Positions 14,797 through 19,690 of a stretch of DNA of 19,948 bases are shown one piece after another; within the stretch, counting starts at the first letter, position 1; each line of letters starts with the position of its first letter. This DNA comes from Acidimicrobiia bacterium (GTDB lineage Bacteria; Actinomycetota; Acidimicrobiia; Spongiisociales; ZC4RG35): the NCBI GenBank assembly GCA_029865445.1, contig JAOUGY010000027.1, positions 1-19,948 on the forward strand, read 5' to 3'. Both the position numbers and the translations under genes were made by a program. The notes beneath the pieces were generated by a model, which saw only the letters and a program-made list of their open reading frames with translations, did not search any database and was not told the DNA's origin.

Positions 14797-15552
14797 ATGC
14801 GTGATCGACTGGCGCTCGTGATGACGGCGCTCACCACCGTGGGGTTGCTCACAGGGGTGGCGTGGGCTGCGATTCCCGCAAACCCGGCGAGCGAGCAGGT
14901 CATCGAGGCCGGTGAGGCCGGATCGGTGCTCGTCGCCACAGATGGGACCGTGCTCGAGGTGACCGAGGTGCTGCCGGCGCCTGGATGGAGCGGCGAGGTG
15001 GAAGTACCGACAGGACGTGAAGTCGAGGTGGACTTCCGGAACGGCACACGGAGGATCCAGTTCAATGCCGGACTCGAAGACGGCGTCATCAGGGTCAGGC
15101 TTCGCGAAGGAACTGCCACGGGCGGAACCTCGACAACGGTCGGTGACACCTCCTCGACCACCCAGGACGCCACCTCCACAACGATCGACAACACCTCTTC
15201 CACGACCAGCGACGACTCAACGTCGACGACCGTCGGGGACACGTCATCGACCACCCAGGACACGACCTCCACCACCATCGACGACACGACGTCGACGAGT
15301 GTCGACGACGACACACCCACGGGGTCCGGGTCCGAGACCTACACCCTGAGCGGGGTGGCGACCATCTCCGTCTCTTGGAGCGACGGTCGCATGCATTTCG
15401 ACTCGATGTCGCTGTCCGACGGTTGGATGGTGGAACGCCAGGACCTTCGTTCCGATCGAGTCAAGCTGGAGTTCGAGAACGGCGACAGCGAGGCACGCTT
15501 CGAGGCCAAGTTCCACGACGGCGCTCTCCGCGTGGAGATGCGAGTCGACTGA
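14797..15552 (+). CDS. Secreted protein with two copies of a beta-rich domain and a Thr/Ser/Asp-rich linker
   Basis: The protein is 251 aa. The N-terminal ~25 residues (RDRLALVMTALTTVGLLTGV then AWA) are a signal peptide. The first domain (about 42-106) and the last (about 182-251) look alike: VEVDFRNG...DGVIRVRLR compares with VKLEFENG...DGALRVEMR, and each has a DG and a GW earlier in the same order. Between them lies a linker of almost only Thr, Ser and Asp with two 31-residue repeats. Such linkers are often glycosylated. I recognise no family. The ATG at 14797 follows GAGGAG by six bases. A strong terminator follows. It stands apart from the suf genes by its own RBS, and no clear promoter is seen in the 77-base gap. 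Confidence 0.8.
   Translation: MRDRLALVMTALTTVGLLTGVAWAAIPANPASEQVIEAGEAGSVLVATDGTVLEVTEVLPAPGWSGEVEVPTGREVEVDFRNGTRRIQFNAGLEDGVIRVRLREGTATGGTSTTVGDTSSTTQDATSTTIDNTSSTTSDDSTSTTVGDTSSTTQDTTSTTIDDTTSTSVDDDTPTGSGSETYTLSGVATISVSWSDGRMHFDSMSLSDGWMVERQDLRSDRVKLEFENGDSEARFEAKFHDGALRVEMRVD
15127..15312 (+). repeat. Two tandem 93-bp repeats inside the secreted-protein gene
   Basis: Residues 111-141 and 142-172 of the encoded protein each begin TSTTVGDTSSTTQD and agree at about 25 of 31 positions. The DNA copies differ at many third positions, so the duplication is not very recent or the codons drifted under selection. The repeat encodes the extended linker between the two domains. Confidence 0.75.
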
Positions 15553-15584
15553 AGCCACCGCAAGACGCCTTCCAGTTCAGTGAC

Positions 15585-15620
15585 AGGAAGGGGAGGGACG
15601 ACCTGGTCCCTCCCCTTCCT
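15585..15620 (+). terminator. Strong hairpin terminator after the secreted-protein gene
   Basis: A perfect 15-bp stem, AGGAAGGGGAGGGAC (15585-15599) and its reverse complement (15606-15620), encloses a 6-base loop. The downstream stretch is TCCTTTGTCC, only moderately T-rich. It begins 32 bases after the stop codon at 15552 and separates this gene from the toxin-antitoxin region. Confidence 0.8.
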
Positions 15621-15763
15621 TCCTTTGTCCTTCACCGAAAACGCATCACGCCGTGCCCCCGCTGTCATCGGGCGCGTCAGCGACGGTGGGATCGCCATCG
15701 GTAGAGACGAAGGGATCACCTGGATCCTCATCGTCACACTGAGTGATCGCAGCCCCGCACTCC

Positions 15764-15826
15764 GAGGTGCCGTTCCAGAGCACTCGGCGAAACGCTCGTT
15801 CGTGTACCCGATTTGGTGATCGGCGT
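15764..15826 (+). repeat. 63-bp array element, copy A (upstream boundary)
   Basis: First of four related elements. It agrees with copy C at 51 of 63 positions, including AGGTGCCG at the left, GAGCACTCGG in the middle and CCCGATTTGGTGATCGGCG at the right. Homology with copies C and D extends eight bases to the left (from 15756). Similarity stops sharply after GATCGGCG. It lies before the first antitoxin gene, and no toxin gene lies upstream of it; the 143 bases between it and the terminator hold nothing I recognise. Confidence 0.8.
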
Positions 15827-15850
15827 GGCTAGGGTTCCCTTGCGAGTGCG

Positions 15851-15867
15851 AATCGGATAATCTGATT
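15851..15867 (+). promoter_or_regulatory. Operator and -10 box of the first toxin-antitoxin module
   Basis: AATCGGAT-A-ATCTGATT is a 17-bp palindrome with one mismatched pair. It contains TAATCT (15858-15863), a -10-like box six bases before the ATG at 15870, so the transcript is probably leaderless. A palindrome over the promoter fits the autorepression by antitoxin or complex that is known for Phd-type modules. Confidence 0.6.
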
Positions 15868-15869
15868 GC

Positions 15870-16109
15870 ATGCCTGATATCACTGCAACCGACGCGGCTC
15901 GTCACTTCGCCGATTTGCTCGACGGTGTTGAACACCGGGGCGAGCACTACACGATCGTTCGCCGCGGCAAAGCGGTTGCGTATCTCGAACCGGTATCCAG
16001 CGGACGTGGTGCCGACGTGAAGTCGCTGCTGCGCCGGCACTCGCCGGATACGGCGTGGCCGAACGATCTGGCTGATCTGCGCGCTGTTGTGGAGATCGAA
16101 GACCGCTGA
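15870..16109 (+). CDS. Phd/YefM-family antitoxin (first module)
   Basis: The protein is 79 aa. The N-terminal DNA-binding part ATDAARHFADLLDGVEHRGE, followed by YTIVRRGKAVAYLEPV, is the classical Phd fold signature. The C-terminal ~30 residues, with Trp and acidic stretches, should wrap around the toxin. It neutralises the PIN toxin next door and probably represses the operon. Its TGA overlaps the ATG of the toxin by one base (TGATG), a normal coupling in such modules. Confidence 0.9.
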   Translation: MPDITATDAARHFADLLDGVEHRGEHYTIVRRGKAVAYLEPVSSGRGADVKSLLRRHSPDTAWPNDLADLRAVVEIEDR

Positions 16110-16507
16110 TGAGCCTGCTGCTGCTCGACACCACATTCCTGATCGATGCGGAGCGAGGCGGGATCGATCTCGACGATGCCATCGACGATGACGACGACGT
16201 TGCGATTGCGGCCGTCACCGTCGCCGAACTGATAGTTGGGGTCAAGCTGGCCTCTCGCAAACAGCGGACGACCCGTCAGGCCTACGTCGATGCGATCATC
16301 GAAGCACTCCCGATCATCGCGTATGACCGCGATGTGGCGTTCGAACACGCCGAACTCCTTGCCGCCGTCCGCGGCCAGGGCCGCCCGCGGGGCGCTCATG
16401 ATCTGCTGATCGCAGCCACCGCCCGAGCCACTCATCGGACCGTCGTGACCGCCGACCAGGCTGCCTTCATCGACCTTCCCGGTGTCTCCACCATCGAACA
16501 CCGCTAG
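16109..16507 (+). CDS. PIN-domain toxin, VapC type (first module)
   Basis: The protein is 132 aa, usual for VapC ribonucleases, which cut specific RNAs (tRNA or rRNA) and stop growth. The four acidic metal ligands are in place: D7 in LLLLDTTFLID, E40 in TVAELIVGV, D98 in GAHDLLIAATA and D116 in VVTAD. An unusual run of eight acidic residues in ten (DDAIDDDDD) lies near residues 22-30. It follows the Phd antitoxin with a one-base overlap; PIN toxins are usually paired with VapB, Phd or RHH antitoxins, so the pairing is normal. Array element B begins five bases after its stop. Confidence 0.9.
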   Translation: MSLLLLDTTFLIDAERGGIDLDDAIDDDDDVAIAAVTVAELIVGVKLASRKQRTTRQAYVDAIIEALPIIAYDRDVAFEHAELLAAVRGQGRPRGAHDLLIAATARATHRTVVTADQAAFIDLPGVSTIEHR

Positions 16508-16512
16508 TCCTC

Positions 16513-16575
16513 GACGTGCCGGTCGGCGCTGTTTGGCAGCGCGAGCGTTCTGGACCCATGTCTGGTGATCGGCGA
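16513..16575 (+). repeat. 63-bp array element, copy B
   Basis: It has the same length as copies A and C and shares ACGTGCCGGTC at the left and TGGTGATCGGCG at the right, but the centre is different and folds alone: GCGCTG (16526-16531) and CAGCGC (16537-16542) make a perfect 6-bp hairpin. It begins five bases after the first toxin's stop codon. The following ~180 bases to 16753 contain no gene I can support. Confidence 0.7.
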
Positions 16576-16753
16576 CCACCCGTTGCATGCTGCCACCCAG
16601 CTCGCAAAGCGGCCCGCCGGAGTCGTCGCCACCCCAAACCACCGTCTGTGGCAGTCTCCTCACCCATCTGTGGCCGAGCTCATCAGTGCCGGTCTGCGTG
16701 GTTGCGCTATCCGGGCGCTCTCGCTCCGGAACGGCTGATCTGGGTGAGCATCA

Positions 16754-16773
16754 TGCTGTATATTGTGCTGTAT
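16754..16773 (+). promoter_or_regulatory. Promoter with direct repeats for the second toxin-antitoxin module
   Basis: TATATT (16759-16764) lies seven bases before the ATG at 16772, a leaderless-type -10 box. TGCTGTAT occurs twice, at 16754-16761 and 16766-16773, 12 bp apart, and could be the binding site for the ribbon-helix-helix antitoxin, a family that often uses short direct or inverted repeats. Confidence 0.5.
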
Positions 16774-16993
16774 GTCAGCAACTCGCACGCAGGTGTACCT
16801 CACCGAGGAGCAGCGGCAACGCATCGATGCCCTCGCCGAAGTGGAAGGCGTGACCATGGCGGAGATCATCCGGCGTGCGCTCGATTCGTACCTCGAGGAC
16901 GAGACACCCGATCCCGAGCTGGCGCTGGCGGCCACCTTCGGCGCAGCTCCGAACGCCAAAGTGCCGAGCCGGGACGAATGGGATCGTGGCTGA
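16772..16993 (+). CDS. Ribbon-helix-helix (CopG/VapB-like) antitoxin (second module)
   Basis: The protein is 73 aa. TRTQVYLTEEQRQRIDALAE is the beta-strand and first helix of the RHH fold, and GVTMAEIIRRALDSYLE is the second helix. The tail (FGAAPNAKVPSRDEWDRG) resembles toxin-binding ends of VapB proteins. I chose the ATG at 16772 on the basis of the -10 box seven bases upstream and the RHH start; a GTG at 16763 is less likely. It overlaps the following PIN gene by eight bases. Confidence 0.88.
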   Translation: MSATRTQVYLTEEQRQRIDALAEVEGVTMAEIIRRALDSYLEDETPDPELALAATFGAAPNAKVPSRDEWDRG

Positions 16994-17330
16994 CATCCTC
17001 GTCGATACCGACGTATTCATCGATCACCTCCGAGGTGCCCGACAGCTCGCTACCGGGCGCCACCGACTGCACTACTCGGTCATCACCCGAGCCGAGCTCT
17101 TTGCGGGCAATACCGCCTCTGATCTGGTCAGCACCCTCCTTGCGCCATTCCGGGAGATCCCTGTCGACCGAACGGTGGCGGAACATGCTGGGCGAATCCG
17201 TCGAGAGAGCGGCATCCGTCTCCCCGACGCCCTCATCGCGGCAACTGCGATTGGACACGGTCTGGGTCTCGCTACCAGAAACCGATCCGACTTCGAACCC
17301 GTGCGGAGCCTACGCCTGAGGGAGCTGTAG
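16986..17330 (+). CDS. PIN-domain toxin, VapC type (second module)
   Basis: The protein is 114 aa from the GTG at 16986. Metal ligands are D7 in ADILVDTDVFIDHL, E37 in VITRAELFAG and D81 in RLPDALIAATA, with a final Asp in TRNRSDFEPV. I chose this GTG because it gives the family N-terminus; a longer open frame from 16875 would add 37 residues read through the antitoxin gene in the wrong frame. It is not a close copy of the first-module toxin, so the two PIN genes are independent acquisitions or old paralogues. Array element C begins nine bases after its stop. Confidence 0.88.
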   Translation: MADILVDTDVFIDHLRGARQLATGRHRLHYSVITRAELFAGNTASDLVSTLLAPFREIPVDRTVAEHAGRIRRESGIRLPDALIAATAIGHGLGLATRNRSDFEPVRSLRLREL

Positions 17331-17339
17331 ACGCACTCG

Positions 17340-17402
17340 TAGGTGCCGATCCCGAGCACTCGGTGGGTTTCTCGCTCGTGTCCCCGATTTGGTGATCGGC
17401 GC
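17340..17402 (+). repeat. 63-bp array element, copy C
   Basis: It is closest to copy A (51 of 63 identical). GCCGATC (17345-17351) and GATCGGC (17394-17400) are perfect terminal inverted repeats. CGAGC and GCTCG inside can pair. Left homology with copies A and D starts at 17332 (CGCACTCG). It lies directly after the second toxin's stop. Confidence 0.8.
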
Positions 17403-17426
17403 TGGGGAGCGCAACGAGGAAGGGAC

Positions 17427-17454
17427 TTGATAGGTCATTATTTTGACCTATCAT
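17427..17454 (+). promoter_or_regulatory. Promoter and operator of the third toxin-antitoxin module
   Basis: TTGATA (17427-17432) and TATCAT (17449-17454), 16 bp apart, form the best sigma-70-like promoter of the window. A perfect inverted repeat, TGATAGGTCA (17428-17437) and TGACCTATCA (17444-17453), covers both boxes with a 6-bp spacer. The ATG at 17462 follows the -10 box by seven bases, so the transcript is probably leaderless. Autorepression by the antitoxin is the likely use. Confidence 0.75.
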
Positions 17455-17461
17455 GTCCGGT

Positions 17462-17716
17462 ATGAGTGACACCCTCCCGTTCTCAGAAGTCAAGGCCCAC
17501 CTCTCCCAATTGGCCGACCGGGTCGAAGGCCAGCACGACCGTATCCTGGTGACCCGCAACGGCCGACCCTCATTTGTCCTCATGAGTCCCGACGATCTCG
17601 AATCCCTCGAGGAATCCCTCGACATCCTCCGAGACGACGAGCTGATGAAGTCGCTACGCAAGTCGCGACGAGAAGCATCCCAGGGCAAACGGCTCCGGCT
17701 TCGCGACCACGTGTGA
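17462..17716 (+). CDS. YefM/Phd-family antitoxin (third module)
   Basis: The protein is 84 aa. DTLPFSEVKAHLSQLADRVE and DRILVTRNGRPSFVLMSPDD are the DNA-binding dimer part of the YefM/Phd family; the basic C-terminal tail (KSLRKSRREASQGKRLRLRD) should contact the toxin. I use the ATG at 17462 and not the ATG at 17453 because the latter lies inside the promoter and operator. It is distinct from the first-module antitoxin. It precedes the RelE toxin by nine bases. Confidence 0.9.
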   Translation: MSDTLPFSEVKAHLSQLADRVEGQHDRILVTRNGRPSFVLMSPDDLESLEESLDILRDDELMKSLRKSRREASQGKRLRLRDHV

Positions 17717-17725
17717 GGCAGCCTC

Positions 17726-17989
17726 GTGCACGAGGTTGAGATCACGCCCGAAGGACTGCGCCACCTCAACCGACTCCCGGACAAGGTGCGTCACGCCGCG
17801 CTCGAGACCATCTTCGGTCCGATCGCCGAGAACCCCCAACGGCTGGGCAAACCACTGGTGGGCGAGCTCGAGGGCCTCTGGTCGGCACGCCGCGGTGACT
17901 ACCGAGTCATCTACGAAATCCTCGAAGACGATGAGACCGTCCTGATCCACCGAGTACAACACCGGCGGGACGTCTACCGGCCACGCTGA
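17726..17989 (+). CDS. RelE/ParE-family toxin (third module)
   Basis: The protein is 87 aa. EVEITPEGLRHLNRLPDKVR is the first helix pair; GKPLVGELEGLWSARRGDYR and VIYEI form the beta sheet with conserved Arg residues, and VLIHRVQHRRDVYR is the usual RelE end. Such toxins typically cut mRNA at the ribosome. The GTG at 17726 is nine bases after the antitoxin stop and has GAGG upstream. YefM/Phd antitoxin plus RelE toxin is a standard pair. Array element D begins 13 bases after its stop. Confidence 0.9.
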   Translation: MHEVEITPEGLRHLNRLPDKVRHAALETIFGPIAENPQRLGKPLVGELEGLWSARRGDYRVIYEILEDDETVLIHRVQHRRDVYRPR

Positions 17990-18002
17990 CAACCCGCACG
18001 CG

Positions 18003-18064
18003 TAGGTGCCGGTCTGCTCGACTTGTGTCGGCGCTCGCTATGACGCATAGCTGGTGATCGGCTT
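18003..18064 (+). repeat. 62-bp array element, copy D (downstream boundary)
   Basis: It has the same two ends as the other copies (TAGGTGCCGGTC and TGGTGATCGGC) and is one base shorter. Its centre carries its own perfect hairpin, GCTATG-ACG-CATAGC (18037-18051), and CGAC-TTGT-GTCG. Left homology with copies A and C extends to 17995 (CGCACGCG). It follows the third toxin and ends the array. Confidence 0.72.
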
Positions 18065-18440
18065 GGGTTTCGCCGACCTGGGCGGTAGCCGGCGACCTAC
18101 GGATAACGAGTCCGGAAGCGGGGGGTCAGGCGGACGGGGTCGATCCGCAGAACACCCACTAGCGACGGGCACTTCCGGCCCTCGGGGGTGCGCGCCAGTT
18201 CGCACGCTATTCGTCCTCTGACGGACAACCGTCTTTGCGACGTCGGAGAACGCAATCGACAGCTCGATCGACATCGTGCTCGGAGTGATTGGAATACTAC
18301 TCCCACGAGCGCGATCGTGGTTCGCTTCACGTCGTCACTGCCGATGACGTGCCGGTTGGATCTGAGCTGTGCAGTCAGACTCCGTGCCGCGTGACCCGAA
18401 AGACGGCCGACGGACCACGGTCCACGTTCCTCCGGCCCGG
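18065..18440. other. Stretch without a convincing gene after the toxin-antitoxin array
   Basis: About 375 bases hold only short open frames with no recognisable domain, no good RBS and no fit to neighbouring coding style. A minus-strand frame at 18038-18274 includes MSIELSIAFSDVAKTVV, which might be the relic of something, but the rest reads as low-complexity Arg/Pro. I see no RNA gene, repeat or terminator that I can support. Confidence 0.5.
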
Positions 18441-19046
18441 TCACCGAGTTACAGCGTCGACCCGCTTTGCTCCGCGCCAGACCACGATGCCCAGCACCAG
18501 CCACGCCAGGCCGGGGACGAAGAAGACCGGCGACAGGAACACGGTCGCGAGGGCACCGGCCACGAGCACCAGAGCGACCCATATCGAGACGACCTTGGCT
18601 CTCACCAGGTCTGTCATGAGAATGGCGAGCCCGACCGTGAAGACGAGCGACATCAGGCTTTGGATGGCTCCGGCGGGATTGGACCCGGCCAGTCCGGTGG
18701 CTTCCTCGAAGGTCCGCTCATACGATCCCCACGGAAATGATCCGAACTCGAGCAACGTGGCTGCCATCAGCAGCCCGAGCGCGACGAAGGTGAGTGCACT
18801 CCCCATCGCGCCGAGCCGTCCCGGGGCCTCGCGTCGCTGATAGATGGCTGCCAACCCCACCAGCACCAGGGCCATGGGGATCACCAGCAACCGGCCGGTG
18901 TCCATCCAGGTCATCCCCCACACCACGTTCATCTCATTGACCTGGGTCGGGCCGTGGGCTTGTTGCTGATGGAACCAGATGACCAGCCAGGCAGCACCAG
19001 CCAGCACGCTCGCCGGCCCGCCGAGACGTCGAATTGCGATCGCCAA
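18441..19046 (-). CDS. Six-helix integral membrane protein of unknown function
   Basis: The protein is 201 aa if read from the TTG at 19046, where AGGAG lies five bases upstream. Hydrophobic helices are at about residues 10-26, 51-69, 78-99, 133-152, 158-175 and 178-195, with a short loop holding QQQAHGPTQVNEMNVVWGMT. The upstream in-frame codons to 19514 are antisense to a different small ORF and look non-coding, and there is no ATG or GTG near the first helix, so TTG is the best start. I do not recognise a family. A hairpin in the leader (19065-19086) may affect expression. It is transcribed toward the toxin-antitoxin array. Confidence 0.72.
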   Translation of the reverse strand: MAIAIRRLGGPASVLAGAAWLVIWFHQQQAHGPTQVNEMNVVWGMTWMDTGRLLVIPMALVLVGLAAIYQRREAPGRLGAMGSALTFVALGLLMAATLLEFGSFPWGSYERTFEEATGLAGSNPAGAIQSLMSLVFTVGLAILMTDLVRAKVVSIWVALVLVAGALATVFLSPVFFVPGLAWLVLGIVVWRGAKRVDAVTR

Positions 19047-19064
19047 TATGTCTCCTAAAGACGG

Positions 19065-19086
19065 ACCCTCCCTGTCCAGGGAGGGT
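19065..19086 (-). promoter_or_regulatory. Leader hairpin upstream of the six-helix membrane protein
   Basis: ACCCTCCCT-GTCC-AGGGAGGGT is a perfect 9-bp stem with a 4-base loop. On the minus strand it lies about 19 bases before the TTG start and is followed by CCGTCTTT and then the AGGAG of the RBS. It could be an attenuator-like terminator or a translation-control hairpin; nothing distinguishes the two. Confidence 0.45.
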
Positions 19087-19186
19087 GAAACAGCAGCGCG
19101 TGATGACGAGGGGAACCGGCGATCCGGTTGACCCCAACTGTACTCAGAATCGACTAGGTCTGCGGCTGTTCCGAGGGCCAACAGTG

Positions 19187-19460
19187 ATGGAAACCCCTCA
19201 CTGGATGCCCGAGGTCTCCACCTTTCGCCGATGACCGGTGGTACCTGTGTCTGGTTGCAGCACCGGTCCTTTTCGTCATCGGCATCGTCGCCCTCGGCGA
19301 CGGCCAGACCGCCACCGGCGAAGACGACACCAGCCTGCTCGCCGGCCTCGCCTACTTCGCATGGATCCTGAGCTGGCTCGGCGCCGTCATCAGCACAGGA
19401 AACGGCATCGTCCTCAGCACGGAGAGAGGCATCACTCGCCACCGCACGCGGCCAGTCTGA
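19187..19460 (+). pseudogene. Small membrane-protein ORF, start and body in different frames
   Basis: The ATG at 19187 opens METPHWMPEVSTFRR and stops at 19232-19234. The next frame is open from 19188 to 19460 and encodes DDRWYLCLVAAPVLFVIGIV, then a polar loop (GDGQTATGEDDTS) and a second hydrophobic segment (LLAGLAYFAWILSWLGAVIS), a clear two-helix membrane protein. That frame has no ATG, GTG or TTG before the first helix. A one-base skip near 19229-19232 would join the two parts. It may be a decayed gene, a sequencing error, or a real +1 shift at the TGAC stop. No homologue is recognised. Confidence 0.45.
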
Positions 19461-19494
19461 GCGTCCGAAACGACGCGACGGCACCAGCGACCAC

Positions 19495-19526
19495 GAGGCC
19501 CCTCGGACCAACATCCGAGGGGCCTC
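19495..19526. terminator. Perfect 13-bp hairpin after the small membrane ORF
   Basis: GAGGCCCCTCGGA (19495-19507) and TCCGAGGGGCCTC (19514-19526) enclose a 6-base loop. It lies 35 bases after the stop at 19460. Neither strand shows a T-run after the stem, so it is terminator-like but not a canonical intrinsic terminator. Confidence 0.55.
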
Positions 19527-19649
19527 AACAACTGCCCGGACATCAACGAAGCGTCACCGCCCACCGTCAGGTGCGCAAAGGCGCCCAGATCAGCAACCAC
19601 GCCGAGCGATCTCGCGCACGTACCAGCGTCCGGGATCCGGCAGTTCTGT

Positions 19650-19685
19650 GCGGGGAGCCGTTACATATGGGTGTCGGCTCCCCGC
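19650..19685 (-). terminator. Hairpin directly after the recombinase gene
   Basis: GCGGGGAGCCG (19650-19660) and CGGCTCCCCGC (19675-19685) form a perfect 11-bp stem with a 14-base loop. It starts five bases after the recombinase stop codon on the minus strand. The plus side is followed by TTTGC. It may end both transcripts. Alternatively, palindromes just outside a recombinase gene can belong to an attachment site. Confidence 0.55.
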
Positions 19686-19690
19686 TTTGC

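Larger units (their letters stand above)
15764..18064 (+). other. Array of three toxin-antitoxin modules separated by a repeated element
   Basis: The region holds, in one orientation, Phd/PIN, ribbon-helix-helix/PIN and YefM-Phd/RelE modules, each with its own promoter-like box and each followed within 5-13 bases of the toxin stop by a copy of the same element. Element-to-element distances are 749, 827 and 663 bp. The antitoxin and toxin families differ between modules, so the repeats are a separate conserved component. The layout is cassette-like; mobility is inferred, not shown. Confidence 0.65.

Noticed and set aside
15580..15819. 79-aa plus-strand open frame before the array
   Set aside because: It begins inside the terminator hairpin and ends inside array element A; no domain or RBS.
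16516..17319. 267-aa plus-strand open frame through the second toxin-antitoxin module
   Set aside because: It runs in another frame over both the antitoxin and the PIN gene and shows no domain.
15764..18064. CRISPR array from the four repeats
   Set aside because: Repeats are 63 bp, imperfect and 660-830 bp apart with genes between them; there are no short spacers or cas genes.
15764..18064. Canonical integron with attC sites
   Set aside because: None of the elements ends in GTTRRRY or begins with RYYYAAC, and the recombinase fragment does not look like IntI. Kept only as an analogy.
18038..18274. 78-aa minus-strand open frame
   Set aside because: No RBS, no recognisable domain, and its 3' end lies in array element D; mentioned only as a possible relic.
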